From: Plantago major
Lineage: Eukaryota; Streptophyta; Magnoliopsida; Lamiales; Plantaginaceae
Direction: 5' to 3'
Assembly: GCA_026545765.1 (NCBI GenBank)
Contig: CM048839.1
Coordinates: 56,111,177 to 56,175,176 of the forward strand
Length of the DNA: 64,000 bases
The notes under the pieces are model-generated. The model did no database searches and was not told the origin of the DNA. It saw nothing but the letters and a program-made list of their open reading frames with translations. The position numbers and the translations under genes are program-made. How positions within the stretch are numbered: position 1 is the stretch's first letter; every line of letters begins with the position of its first letter. Positions 46,516-57,380 of this stretch are shown piece by piece.

Positions 46516-49008
46516 TCAATTCTGATTGGAACCATCAGGACTAAACAATCTTCCAGTAGGAATCCATTTTTGAATGAATTTCCTTTGAACATTCTTTTGT
46601 CTGATAGGAACATAAGGAGGAATTCTAATTGAATGATTATCATTATTAGGAATTATTTTCTTCCTTGGTGTGTTCCTAGGTGCTCCATTTGGTGCTTTCA
46701 GATACCTCTCAGGTTTCTGAGTTTGCTTTTCAGCAAACTTAGCTTTCCTTGCCAGATTTCTTCTAGCCACAGCATTGATTTTCGGTGCTTGATTCAACTT
46801 CCACTTCTGATAATTGCTTTGAGCAATTCTAGCCTTTAGCCATCGTTCTTGCTCCTGTTTGTATTCATGAGCAAGTTGTTTCCCGATGCCTTTATAGCCA
46901 ATACCGTTTCGAGCACTTGAAGCTTTCTGAGATCTTTTCTTAGCAGCTTTGCTAGTCTCTAGTTGGTCCAATTTCTTTCCAGAAAAAGTGACATGGGAGA
47001 ATTTGCCAGCTCCTGCAATTCTACCCTTTTGAGAGACATAGCACTGTGGGTGTTTACACTTTTCAGTGTTGTGTTTCTTTTCAGAGACGTGCCCAACAGT
47101 TTTGTTTTTGACTTGTTTTTCCCACAAAGGTTTAGTCGCAACTGCCTTTCCTTTATCAACAATCTTCGTCTTCTGACCGATAATATAGATTGCATGGGAA
47201 CCATCTTGCTGAGTACTTACAAATGTTCTTCTTTTCTCACTCTTATTCAGAGTGATAGAACAATCTGTCTGTGTATTCAGCCCAAGTCCTTTCTTTTCTG
47301 AAGAATCTCTTAAGTAAGATTGTACTTCAGTAAGAGTGTCACTAGCTTTGGCATATGATTGAAAAGATAATTCTTTCTTTTCGAGTTCCTTGTTCTCAGA
47401 AAGAAGATCTTCATATTTCTTTTGTAATTCAGCCATTGCTTCTTTATGTGACTTTTCAGTCTCAGATATCTGAGCTTTGAGAAATGCATTTTCAGCATCC
47501 TTTTTCTCAGATATCTTAACTAATTGAGAATTTTCCTTTGCAAGAGAATTCTTTTCTTCTTCAAGATTTTCGGCTCTAGTTCGGATCATTAGAAATTCTC
47601 TTTCATAGATGTCAAGATCTTTCCTGAGATTTTCTAGATCTTTTATTTCTTCTTCATCACTTTCATAAGTATAACAAGAAGTATGTGTTACCTCATCAGC
47701 CATAAGACAGATTTCTATGTTAGAGATGTCTGGACCGTCAATCTCAGCAACTCCACACATTTCATTTTTCTTGAGGCCAAAGTCGATTATATCATGAGTA
47801 ACTCCACATAATTCTGGTGATGGTGAGGTTGAGTCATCTGAATTGTCATCTTCAGAATCTATCTCATAGTCTAGAGCATCCAGTTGAGTTTGGATTTTCT
47901 TTCTTCCTTCAGTTAATAAAGCTTTCTGGCTTCTTCTGAAGATTCTTCTATCTTTCTTGTCACCTGTCCTTAGTTTGTTGAAGGCAGGACAATCCTTCTT
48001 GAAGTGACCAGGTTTCTGACAATAGAAGCAGATATCGTTTCCAATTTCTACTTCCTCAGTACATGATGCTTTCTGAGCTGGCTTGTTCAATGAGCTTTGC
48101 ATATTTTTGTACTGGTGATAGTTTGAGCCTAGATGCTTTTTCAGCTTCTCTTTGGCTTTTCTTCTCTCAATTTCTCGACTGACATATTTGCTCATTTGCT
48201 TTGCAGCAAGAGCACCCTCAGTCTCTTCCTTGCTTTTCTTCTTTTTCAGAAGTTCCTCGAGCAACTAGAGCAATATTCTGCAACTTTTCAGTATTTTGTT
48301 CTCTTTGTGTTGTCTCATAATCAACCGTAGCAAGATGTGAGAAGAGTTCCACTGGAGTGATATTTGGCATTCCTTGGTTAAAATAAAAGAATTTAGTATG
48401 CTCCCAGTTGTAGTTAAGACTTCTGACAATAGTCTTAATCTTTCTCGACCGAGTATCTGCTTTCCCCAAGTCTCGCCATATCACTCATGAGAGTGGTAAA
48501 TCTGAAATCAAGTTCTTCCAGAGTTTGATGGGTCCTTGTTTGAAATTTTGAAATTTCAACTTGAGAACTTCGAACTTGTTTTCTTTAGTTTTCTCGCCCG
48601 CATGATTTCTTCAATCAGTTGCCAGGCAACTTTCGCCGTTTTTGCACCCCACAGTTTACACTGTATGTGCTCAGGTGTAGATCTGATGATGATATTACGA
48701 GCTTGACCATCCAGACGATTTCTCTTGGCGTCTTCCGATGTCCAGAGTTCTCTGGGCTTTGGTTCGTAAATAACTTGACTAGTAGATCTCCCACTTGTTG
48801 ACGTATCAATTTGTGAAGATCCTTCGCTTTGATCTCTGTCTCTACCATTAGAAACCTCCATGACTTGTTTAAGTTGTTGAATGACTATTGGGCCATTCTT
48901 TATCACTTCAATCATTTCGTCACTTATGGCTTCAAGGTGGAGCATCATGTTATTTTTCCATTTCTCGTAGTTCTCTGGTTTGAGAACGGGTGCATCACTC
49001 AGAGACAT
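46516..49008 (-). pseudogene. gag: Copia-B gag
   Basis: The longest Gag frame in the window: 582 residues from 48264 to 46516, preceded by frames 49008-48556 and 48484-48218 that carry the N-terminal part (MSLSDAPVLKPENYEKW). The CCHC zinc knuckle CFYCQKPGHFKKDC is near 48030-47990 with all ligands intact. A long coiled coil with Leu/Glu/Lys heptads follows (about 47650-47340). Then comes NTQTD near 47270, a candidate LC8-type TQT motif, and a basic C-terminus. The breaks near 48500 and 48240 coincide with local error-like differences. Gag and pol are in different frames, separated by about 27 bp ending in GTGCAG. Confidence 0.9.
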
Positions 49009-49109
49009 TCCTGCACACTTAACACATAAATTAAATAGTCCTCAAAAGTGGACAAAGTTCCTTCACCTATCTGGGGATCTAGGTTCAAGTGTAGGCTTGT
49101 GAACCTCCC

Positions 49110-49121
49110 GCCTCGATACCA
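49110..49121 (-). promoter_or_regulatory. Copia-B primer binding site
   Basis: Minus strand reads TGGTATCGAGGC two bases after the LTR. Matches the Met-tRNA primer site except for CAG to CG, as in Copia-A. Confidence 0.75.
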
Positions 49122-49123
49122 GT

Positions 49124-50748
49124 TGTTGGTCCAGATAACGCAAAGTAAAAGACTAGAGGGGGTGAATAGTCTTTTAAAACTTTTGTCGATAAAACTAATT
49201 CTCGATATCCGTAGATATCTGATACTTAGATTCAGAGCGCGGAAGACTTAAGATAGATAAGTGCAGAAACAGTTAAAGTGTGTGTGTGTGTTGCTGAAAT
49301 TTAAGTACAGAAAAGTAAATAACACAAAGAAGTATAGTGGTATCTGCAGGTGGCGTATTCCTCCAACTAATCCACTTCGGTCTTCCAAAGACCTAGAATT
49401 CACTAGAATAGATAATTGAGGTCACCTTACAAAAATCATATTCTAAGATTCCTTAAACAAATGGTTCCCAACCAAATGTTCCCCCTGAGTTGTTCCCGGC
49501 TTTCCTGACCAAGTACTTCTGTACTCGAAACCTTTTGAGCTATTCCCTAGCTTCCCAAGCTAAGTACTTCTGTGGTCAATAACCTTGGAGTTATTCCTTA
49601 GTTTCTCAAACTAAGTACTTCCTGTACTCCACGCCAGTGATGGTGTTGGTTTTGGTTTGAGTTGTCAGATGAGCTTCTTTAATAACTTTTCGCTTAATCG
49701 ATAGCTCGTGAATCAAGTATACTTAATACACTTTTCAATGTATGGTATCTTGTTCTTTTATCGACCCAAGTCTTAGATAAATGTTCTAGAGAATGAATCT
49801 CGGATACTTGATCTTTCAATTCAACTCTTTCACGATAGTGTGCTTGTTTAGATCGTGACACTTAGAACTTCATTGTTACTCAAGATCAAGAGCTTTGGTC
49901 GCAATGTAAAGCTTTTGAGAGTAAGTAGTTCTTGTGAGAGAGTAAGGTGTTCACGTGTTTGTGGAGTTCAAGGTGTATTCTCAAGCGCCTAAGTGTTTAT
50001 ATTTATAGATGAATTTGAGTGCCGTTGAATAGTATCCGTTAGGCTCAAATCAAATTCAAACTATTGATATCTGTGTATAGTATCAGAGGTGTTTGTCTTC
50101 GTCTTGAAGCTACCGTTTTTGTTCGACATCTTTGTCCATGCATTTAATGCATTGTACTATACTTTTGTCAGAGTGCCAACGGAACTATGCTTTGTATCAG
50201 AGACAACCTTGATCAGATTTCTCTGATTCTTTGCACGTTCTTTTGTTTAACTTCAGATACCACTTTTATTGAAACAACTTTGTTTGCAATATATATATTT
50301 CTTTTTCAGAAATGTGGTTAAAGCTCAAGGTATCTGAGAATAGATATCTGTGGACACTTTCCTTGTTTTCAGATAGACCTTTTATTTCTCGATATCTCTT
50401 GTGACACGCTTTGTTTAAAACTATTCGTGTCTTCAAGATATCCGCCAAGGTATCTCAGAAAGCTGTTCGATAATCTTGTGCAGTTTCTTCAAATCTTCAA
50501 TGTTATTGAACTTGTTCTGCTTGGATGTCTTCTTCTTGGTCTTCTCTTCATAAAATAAAAATTACATTTTGAGACCTATCATCCTATACAAGATTAGCTA
50601 GACTATCATACTTAGTGGTTTCCTCTTTTACAATGTTCAAGTGAACCAAGAGTACTAATCACCTTTCTGAGACTAAGATAACTCATCATGTTGCTGATCA
50701 AAATCTAAACAGATATTTCTAACAAAATATCTAACAAATTTACTAACA
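49124..50748 (-). repeat. Copia-B 5' LTR
   Basis: Minus strand starts at 50748 (TGTTAGTAAATTTG) and ends CCAACA at 49124. It pairs with 29112-30750. Typical differences from that copy are TCGA for TCAGA, CGACC for CTGACC and CACGATAG for CACAGATAG, i.e. loss at CWG triplets. The hairpin array is at about 49640-49470. Confidence 0.93.
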
Positions 50749-50753
50749 GAGGG
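50749..50753. repeat. Target site duplication GAGGG of Copia-B, right copy
   Basis: GAGGG directly follows the LTR end; matches 29107-29111. Confidence 0.93.
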
Positions 50754-51727
50754 ATTGATGAGTCTTCTGAAGATGAAGAAGAAGAAGAAGAAGAAGAAGA
50801 AGAAGAAGAAGAAGGCCAAATCAAATCACAGGGCAATGAAGAAGGCTGCAAAACTTTCACAAGAATTAATCTTGATGATGATGATGAAGAGACTGATGAA
50901 GATGAAGCTCCTCTTCACAGAAAAAGAAAAAGGGTTGATAGCCTATCTGAGCCCATAGCTGCAAAGCCTTTGGCAGCTAAAACACCCTCTAGAAAATACC
51001 ATGTCAATCCAGGGTGGTTCTTCAAGCAATCCCACAAGGGAGAATTCAAGACAAAGGAGGAACAGGCTGAGAGCTGAACAAATAAAACTTCAACTACCAC
51101 TCAGGCCTGAAGAGGCCAAGATTGAGTATGTGAAGACCAACAATGACTCCTCTGTCTACAGATGCATTAATCAGAAGAATGGCTACTGGATTCTGGAACT
51201 CAAGCACTTACTGGTAAATGAAAAATTTCCAGAACCAATCCATAAACAGCTCATGGCATGGAGAAAAGACAAGCCAGTCTTGATTAATACCAACCACATC
51301 AAAGCTTGGTTGGATTTTGAATTAATCAAGAGAATAGAATCCATGAAAAAGGACCTCTCTGATGATTGTCCTTATGGAAAGCCAGATGATGTGCACAGAA
51401 TTCCTAACATTACTAGAACAGGCACAAGATCAAGACTTGTTGTGGAACCCTATGAGTCCTTCTATATGACTGAAGATCAATACAAGGGTGATATCAGATA
51501 TCTGAAGATCATATATGAATACTTCAAGCTATCAGATATCAGAATTGAGCATGCCTGGAAATGGGGGAAAGTATCTGTGGGTCAAACAATTTGCCAAGAA
51601 GAATCCCACCAAAACCTACAAGGAAGTTTGTGGATTTGCCAGAAACACTGAGATGATAGTCAGGACCTTGCTCTATGACTACTCAGATGATATCAAAAGG
51701 TTTGGGGATAGGGAATTTGCAAATTGA
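50754..51727 (+). pseudogene. Tail gene of Copia-A, 3' part (C-terminal domain)
   Basis: Continues the tail gene after the Copia-B insertion. It begins with Ile-Asp-Glu-Ser-Ser and an expanded poly-Glu run, then a basic region and the C-terminal domain at about 51110-51727. Motifs shared with Copia-B and D are IEYVK, WILELKHLL, NTNHIKAWLDFE, CPYGKPDDVHR, EPYESFYMTEDQYKGDIRYL and YSDDIKRFGDREFAN just before the stop. A single-base change near 51568 shifts the frame between 51651 and 51515 frames. The domain is compact, Trp/Tyr-rich and not one I recognise. No membrane segment is visible. Confidence 0.8.
50775..50814 (+). repeat. (GAA)n microsatellite coding poly-Glu
   Basis: About thirteen consecutive GAA triplets in the tail gene. 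Sister copies have only a few Glu codons here, so this is a local expansion in Copia-A. Confidence 0.85.
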
Positions 51728-52109
51728 TCCACAGATCTGCTGATTGAAGACTTAAAGTTCTTGAAGACTTGAAGACTTTTTTATTGGGATGTCTACTTGG
51801 AGCTTAGTCACTCTTGTTGTCCTAATTTAACTAAGTGTTTTGTATCTTGCTCAATGTACTTTATTGTTCTATCATTGTAAAAGTTATCTGTAAACTTTAT
51901 TTGTAACATATCTGATGAACCTACTCTCAGATATCAATCTATAAAAAGATAACTTGTCAGCAAAGATCACACCTTGTGATTTGGTTGATACTTACTTTCT
52001 GCACTTAATTAAAATTTTAATTGAAAAGATCATAAGATTTGATTAAGTGTTAGATTGTTCCCTCTTCTAAGTTGTAATAGGTTTTAATGATAGTCATCGT
52101 TGACTGATC
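51728..52109 (+). other. 3' untranslated spacer of Copia-A
   Basis: Non-coding, AT-rich; runs from the tail-gene stop to the polypurine tract. It contains T-rich and TTTGT-type stretches that could act in 3' end formation, but no clear signal is claimed. Confidence 0.5.
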
Positions 52110-52124
52110 AAAAAGGGGGAAATT
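52110..52124 (+). promoter_or_regulatory. Copia-A polypurine tract
   Basis: AAAAAGGGGGAAATT immediately before the LTR start TGTTAGG. Primer for plus-strand DNA synthesis. Confidence 0.88.
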
Positions 52125-53772
52125 TGTTAGGAATATCTGTTTAGATTTTGATCAGCAAGCTAATGACTTATCTTAGCTCAGAAAGGTGGTTAGTACTCTT
52201 GGTTCACTTGAACACTGTAAAAGAGGAAAATCACCAAGTATGATAGTCTAGCAAATCTTGTATAGGATGTTAGGTCTCTGAATGTAATTTTTATTTCCTT
52301 AAAGAAGACCAATAAGAAGGCATCCAGCAGGAGAGTTCAACCAAATATGAAGTTTTAAAGACTGCAGAAGATTGCTGAAGACAAAGGTTATCAGATACCT
52401 ATGTCCAGATATCTTTGATAAACAAGTGTTTCTCAATAAACAAGTTTTGCAAAAGATATTTGAGAACGCAAGGTTTCTGAACGAGGAAAAGTGCCCACAG
52501 ATATCTACACTCAAATACCTTGGATAAAACTATATTTCTGGGAAACAATGTTTCAAAAGGTATCTGGAGATGAGAAGGTCTCTGGAAAGGGACATGCAAT
52601 GCTTCAGAAAGTGTGCATAGTTCCGTTGGCACTACAGGACAAAAATAGTACAATGCAATAAATGCGCAGATAGAGACATCTGAACAAAAGAAGAAATCTC
52701 TGAAAAGAGACAACGTCTTCTGTAGTAGTATTTACAGATATCAATAGTTTGAATTTCATTAAGCCTAACGGATACTATTCAAACGGCATGATTTTCAACT
52801 ATAAAAATCAACACTTAAAATGCGTGAAAAACACACACAGAACTTACACACTGAACTCACTGAAAATACCAAGCCTCTCTGAGAATACATCTAGTGGTAT
52901 TTTTCTCTCAAGCATACAAGTCTTCAACCTACTTATTCTTTAGCTTACAGTTGCGACTAAGCTCTTGAATTCTAAGTAGCACGAAAGTTCTAAGTGTCCT
53001 GATCCTTAACAAGCATTGCTATCTGTGAAGGAGTTGAATCAAAAGATCAAGTATTTGAGATTCATTCTCTAGAATATTTATCATAGACTTGGGTCAGTAA
53101 AGAACATATCACCACACATTGTGAAGTGTGTTAAGTGATTCTTGTTCAAGAAGGTAGTATTATATAACTTTAGAAGTTATTAATCTATCAAAACCTGACA
53201 AACTACTTTAACCAACACCTTAAACGGCGTGGAGTACGGGAAGTACTTAGTTTGGAAAACTAAGGAATAACTCCAAGGTTACTGAGCATAGGAAGTACTT
53301 AGTTTGGGAAACTAAGGAATAGCTCAAAGGTTTTTGAGTATAGGAAGTACTTGGCTGAGAAAGCCGGGGAATAACTCAGGGGGAACACTTGGTTGGGAAC
53401 CTAGTGTATTTAGGAATCGAGAGAAGATATTTGTAAGGTGAACTCAATTATCTGTCTTAGTGGATTCTAGGTCTGAGAAAGGACGAAGTGGATTACTTGA
53501 AGGATTACGCCACCTTCAGATACAACTATAAAGATCAGTGTTATTTACTTTCTGCAATTTATTACTTGCTTTATTTACCTTGCTGAGTATTTACACATAG
53601 CACGTGCACTTATCACAGAAAAGTCTTCCGCTCTCTGAAATTAAGTATCAGATATCTTCACAGATATCGTCAGATATCTTCACAGATATCTGAGAAATTG
53701 TGTTTATCGACAAAAGTTATAAAAGACTATTCACCCCCCTAGTCTTTTCCTTTGCCGTTATCTGGACCAACA
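52125..53772 (+). repeat. LTR shared by Copia-A (3') and Copia-C (5')
   Basis: Full LTR TGTTAGGAATATC...CCAACA. Upstream lies a polypurine tract, downstream a primer site and gag, so it acts as the 3' LTR of one unit and the 5' LTR of the next. TATA-like TATAAAAA at 52800-52807. Near the 3' end, 53648-53695 has tandem CAGATATCTTCA repeats. Confidence 0.92.
53246..53406 (+). promoter_or_regulatory. Hairpin array in shared LTR (four units)
   Basis: Hairpins at 53246-53264, 53298-53316, 53350-53368 and 53386-53406, one unit more than in the 5' LTR. The second is CTTAGTTTGGGAAACTAAG. Units are spaced about 52 bp apart and each of the first three follows AAGTA. Confidence 0.6.
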
Positions 53773-53774
53773 AG

Positions 53775-53785
53775 TGGTATCAGAG
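53775..53785 (+). promoter_or_regulatory. Copia-C primer binding site
   Basis: TGGTATCAGAG, complementary to the 3' end of plant initiator Met tRNA. Undamaged version of the site at 3894. Confidence 0.88.
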
Positions 53786-53890
53786 TAGGAGGTTCCCAAG
53801 CCTTATGCACTGAACTTAGATCCCAGATAAGTGCCCACTAACTGCTTTTCACCTACACTTGATTTGTCTGTTTAGTGTGTTTGCTGCAGG

Positions 53891-55725
53891 ATGTCTTTAA
53901 CTGACGCTCCAATTCTCAAGCCAGAAAATTATGAGAAATGGAAGAACAACATGATGCTCCACCTAGAAGCCATCAGTGATGAAATGATCGAAGTAATAAA
54001 GAATGGCCCCATATTCATTCAACAACTCAAGCAGGTCATGGAGGTTTCTAATGGTAGAGACAGAGTTCCCACTGATGAAGAACCAAGTGTTGGTTCCTCA
54101 CAAACTGGTGCTTCAACCAGTGGAAGACCTACTGTTCAAGTTATTTACGAGCCAAAGCCCAGAGAGCTCTGGACATCGGAAGATGCTAAGATAAATCGAC
54201 TGGATGGTCAGGCTCGCAATATCATCATATGTTCCACTCCAGAGCACATACAGTGTAAACTGTGGGGTGCAAAAACGGCAAAAGTAGCTTGGCAACTGAT
54301 TGAGGAAATCTGTGCCGGCACTGAGAAAACAAAGGAAAATAAGTTCGAAGTTTTGAAGCTCAAATTACAAAACTTTAAACAAGGTCCCACAGAGACTCTT
54401 GAAGAACTAGATTTCCGGGTTCACAACATTGACGAGTGAAATGGCTGCACTTGGTGAAAGTGAGAGATACTCTAACTCTGAAAAGGTGAAGACTATCGTG
54501 AGAAGCTTGAATCAAAACTGGGAACACACTCAGTATTTTTATTTCAACCGAGGAATGCCAAATATCACTCTAGTAGAACTCTTTTCCCACTTAGCTACTG
54601 TCAACTATGAAACTACTCATAGAGAACAAACAATTGCTGAGAATGTTCACAATGTTGCTTTAGTAACACAAGGTACTTTTGAAAAGAAGGATACCAAGGA
54701 AATGACTGAGGAAGATTCTCTTGCTGTAAAGCAAATGATAAAATATGTCAGTCGGGAGATTGAGAGAAGAAAAGCCAAAGAGAAGCTGAAAAAACATCTA
54801 GGCTCAAATTATCACCAGTACAAAAATATGAAGCTGTCAAGCTCGCTGAACAAGCCGGCTCAGCAAGCATCTAGTACTGAAGAAGCAGAAATCGGAAACG
54901 ATATATGTTTCTATTGTCAGAAACCTGGTCATTTTAAAAGAGATTGCCCTATTTTCAATAAGCTAAAGACAGGTGACAAGAAAGATAGAAGAAACTTCAA
55001 GAGAGGTTAGAGAGCCATGCTCACTGAAGAAAGGAAAAAGATTCAAATCCAACTGGATGCTCTTGATATTGAGTCAGAATCTGAGGAAGAAGACTCAGAT
55101 GATACCAAATTACCTTCTCCAGAATTATGTGGCATCACTCATGAATTAGTTGACTTTGGTCAAAAGAAAAGGGAATTATCTTGGGGTTCTTTGAGGAGAT
55201 CTATCCAGATTGCTCCAACATTGAGCCCTGCCTAATGGCAGACGAGGTAACCAACATCTCTCAATTCATAACTTATGAGAGTGGTGAGGACGAAATCAGA
55301 GATTCAGAATATTTCAGAAGAGAAATTGATCTCTACAAAAGAGAATTTCAAATGATCCGAGCTAGAGCCGACATTCTTGAAAAAGAAAAGAATTCTCTTG
55401 AGAAGGAAAATTCACAATTACTCAAGATATCTGAGAAAAAGGATGCTGAAAATGCATTTCTCAAAGCACAGATATCTGAAACATAGAAGTTACACAGAAA
55501 GGCAATGGATATACTTCAAAAGGAAAATAAAGATCTTCTTTCTGAAAATGAGGAACTCAAGAAGAAAGAACTATCTTTTCAATCCTATGCCAAAGCTTGT
55601 GACACTCTTAATGAAGTACACTCTTATTTAATAGACCCTTCAGAAAAGGGAGGACTTGGGCTGACACACAAACAAATAGTTCTACCACTCTGAATAAGAA
55701 TGATGAAAGAATAACATTTGTTAGT
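53891..55725 (+). pseudogene. gag: Copia-C gag, truncated by Copia-D
   Basis: Gag from MSLTDAPILKPENYEKW through the UBN2-like core (53891-54439, 182 residues), then 54429-55010 with an intact zinc knuckle CFYCQKPGHFKRDC (about 54905-54949). A stop TAG at 55007 follows, then coiled-coil frames 55017-55235, 55181-55486 and 55505-55693. One frameshift lies near 54438 and another near 55235; a stop is at 55483. The sequence is the uninterrupted reference for the Gypsy insertion site in Copia-A: around 55430 it reads straight through CAAGATATCTGAG. It ends at 55725 where the Copia-D LTR begins. Confidence 0.9.
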
Positions 55726-57380
55726 TGTTGGTCCAGATAACGGCAAAGTAAAAGACTAGAGGGGGGGGGGGGTGAATAGTCTTTTAAAACTTTTATCGAT
55801 AAACACAGTTTCTCAGATATCTGTGTAGATATCTGATACTTAATTTCAGAGAGCGGAAGACTTTTATGTGATAAGTGCACGTGCTCAGTAAGATGTGTGT
55901 AAGTACTTTGCAAGATAAGTAAAGCAAGTAATAAACTGCAGAAAGTAAATAACACAAGTCTTTTTATAGTGGTATCTGAAGGTGGCGTAATCCTTCTACT
56001 AATCCACTTCGGCCTTTCTCAGACCTAGAATCCACTAAGACAGATATATGAGTTAACCTTACAGATATCTTCTCTTGATTCCTAAATACACTAGGTTCCC
56101 AACCAAGTGTTCCCCCTTAGTTATTCCCCGGCTTTCACAGCCAAGTACTTCCTGTACTCAGAAACCTTTTTGAGCTATTCCTTAGCTTCCCAAGCTAAGT
56201 ACTTCCTTTGCTCAGCAACCTTGGAATTATTCCTTAGTTTCCCAAACTAAGTACTTCCTATACTCCACGCCGAATATTGTGTTGGTTTTAGGTTTGTTTA
56301 TCAGGTGAGCTTCTTAAATAACTTATTCAGTTATTCAGATAGCTCTATGAATCAAGTATACTTAATACTCTTTTAAATGTATGGTATCTTGTTCTCTACT
56401 GACCCAAGTCTATTGTAAGTGTTCCAGAGAATGAATCTCAGATATGAAATCTTAGTTCAACTCCTTCACAGATAACAATGCTTGTTAAGGATCAGGACAC
56501 TTAGAACTTTTGTGCTACTTAGAATCAAGAGCTTTGGTCGCAACAGAAAGCTTGAAGGTAAGTAGTTTGCTTGAGAGAGCTTGTGAGAATATTCAGTATG
56601 TAGTTCTGTGTTGTCTAAGGTGTGTTCTCAAGCAGTCTAAGTGTTGATATTTATAGATGAATTTGAGTGCCGTTTGAATAGTATCCGTTAGACTTAACTC
56701 AATTTCAAACTATTGATATCTGAATATAGTACTGTAGCAGGTTTGTCTTCTTCTTCAGAAGCTACCGTTTTTGTTCAGACATTTCTGTCTGCGCATTTAA
56801 TGCACTGTACTATATTTTGTCCTGTAGTGCCAACGGTACTATGCATGATATCAGAGATCTTTATACACTCAGAGTTTTCTAAAACTTTGCATGTTCTTTT
56901 CCATCGATTATCATAACTCCATATACCATTTGTTGAAAAAACTTTGGTATAAAATATTTCTCTTTCAGAAACATAGTTTATATCCAAGGTATCTGAGTGT
57001 AGATATCTGTGGGCACTTTCCTCGTCTCAGAAACCTTTTATTCTCAGATATCTTTTGCAACACTTGTGTTTCGAAACACTTGTTTCTTCAAGATATCTGG
57101 ACATAGGTATCTGAAAAACCTTTGTCTTCAGCAATCTTGTGCAGTCTTCAAATCTTCAAACCCGTTGAACTTTTCCTGTTGGAAGTCTTCTTCTTGGTCT
57201 TGTTTAGAAAATAAAAATTACATTTTGAGACCTAACATCTTATACAAGATTTGCTAGACTATCATACTTAGTGAGTTTCCTCTTTTATAGTGTTCAAGTG
57301 AACCAAGAGTACTAACAACCTTCCTGAGCTAAGATAAGTCATTAGGTTGCTGATCAAAATCTAAACAAATATTCCTAACA
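55726..57380 (-). repeat. Copia-D 3' LTR
   Basis: Minus strand begins TGTTAGGAATATTTG at 57380 and ends CCAACA at 55726. The hairpin array at 56272-56096 includes CTTAGCTTGGGAAGCTAAG, a paired-change version of the Copia-A stem. A G run of 12 is at 55761-55772. Confidence 0.92.

Larger units (their letters stand above)
29112..50748 (-). mobile_element. Copia-B, same family as Copia-A, inserted in its tail gene
   Basis: A 21.6-kb element reading on the minus strand: 5' LTR 50748-49124, primer site, gag 49008-46516, pol 46489-43133, hairpin array, tail gene copy 2 (42361-38599), LTR fragment 38598-37861, RNase H fragment 37860-37451, second hairpin array, tail gene copy 1 (36682-31115), polypurine tract, 3' LTR 30750-29112. 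It is flanked by GAGGG duplications. The internal duplication is explained best by a nested related copy followed by recombination and a deletion. Its LTRs start TGTTAGGAAATTTG or a close variant, slightly different from Copia-A, so it is a sister subfamily. Confidence 0.9.
2340..53772 (+). mobile_element. Copia-A, Sirevirus-like Ty1/copia element with nested insertions
   Basis: A long terminal repeat retrotransposon on the + strand. Order: 5' LTR (2340-3891), Met-tRNA primer site, gag (4003 to about 20314), pol (about 20338-23661) in copia order PR-IN-RT-RH, structured spacer, internal promoter, tail gene (24600 to 51727), polypurine tract and 3' LTR (52125-53772). Two later insertions interrupt it: a Gypsy element in gag and Copia-B in the tail gene. 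Both LTRs start TGTTAGGAATATC; the 3' copy ends in CCAACA and the 5' copy in a damaged form of it. The LTR length of about 1.6 kb, the coiled-coil Gag and the extra gene after pol fit the SIRE/Maximus lineage. All open frames are broken, so it is not autonomous. GTGGT precedes the 5' LTR, but no matching duplication follows the 3' LTR because another unit is fused there. Confidence 0.9.
53773..55725 (+). mobile_element. Copia-C, 5' internal part only
   Basis: Leader and gag of another unit of the family joined directly to the LTR at 52125-53772. It is interrupted at 55725 by Copia-D. If intact, the rest lies beyond the right end of the window, after Copia-D. Close to Copia-A in gag, but without the CHG-type errors. 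Confidence 0.85.

Noticed and set aside
53773-53779. GTGGT within AGTGGTATC after the 52125-53772 LTR as the target duplication of Copia-A
   Set aside because: It is offset by two bases from the LTR end and is part of the primer binding site, so the match to GTGGT at 2335-2339 is chance.
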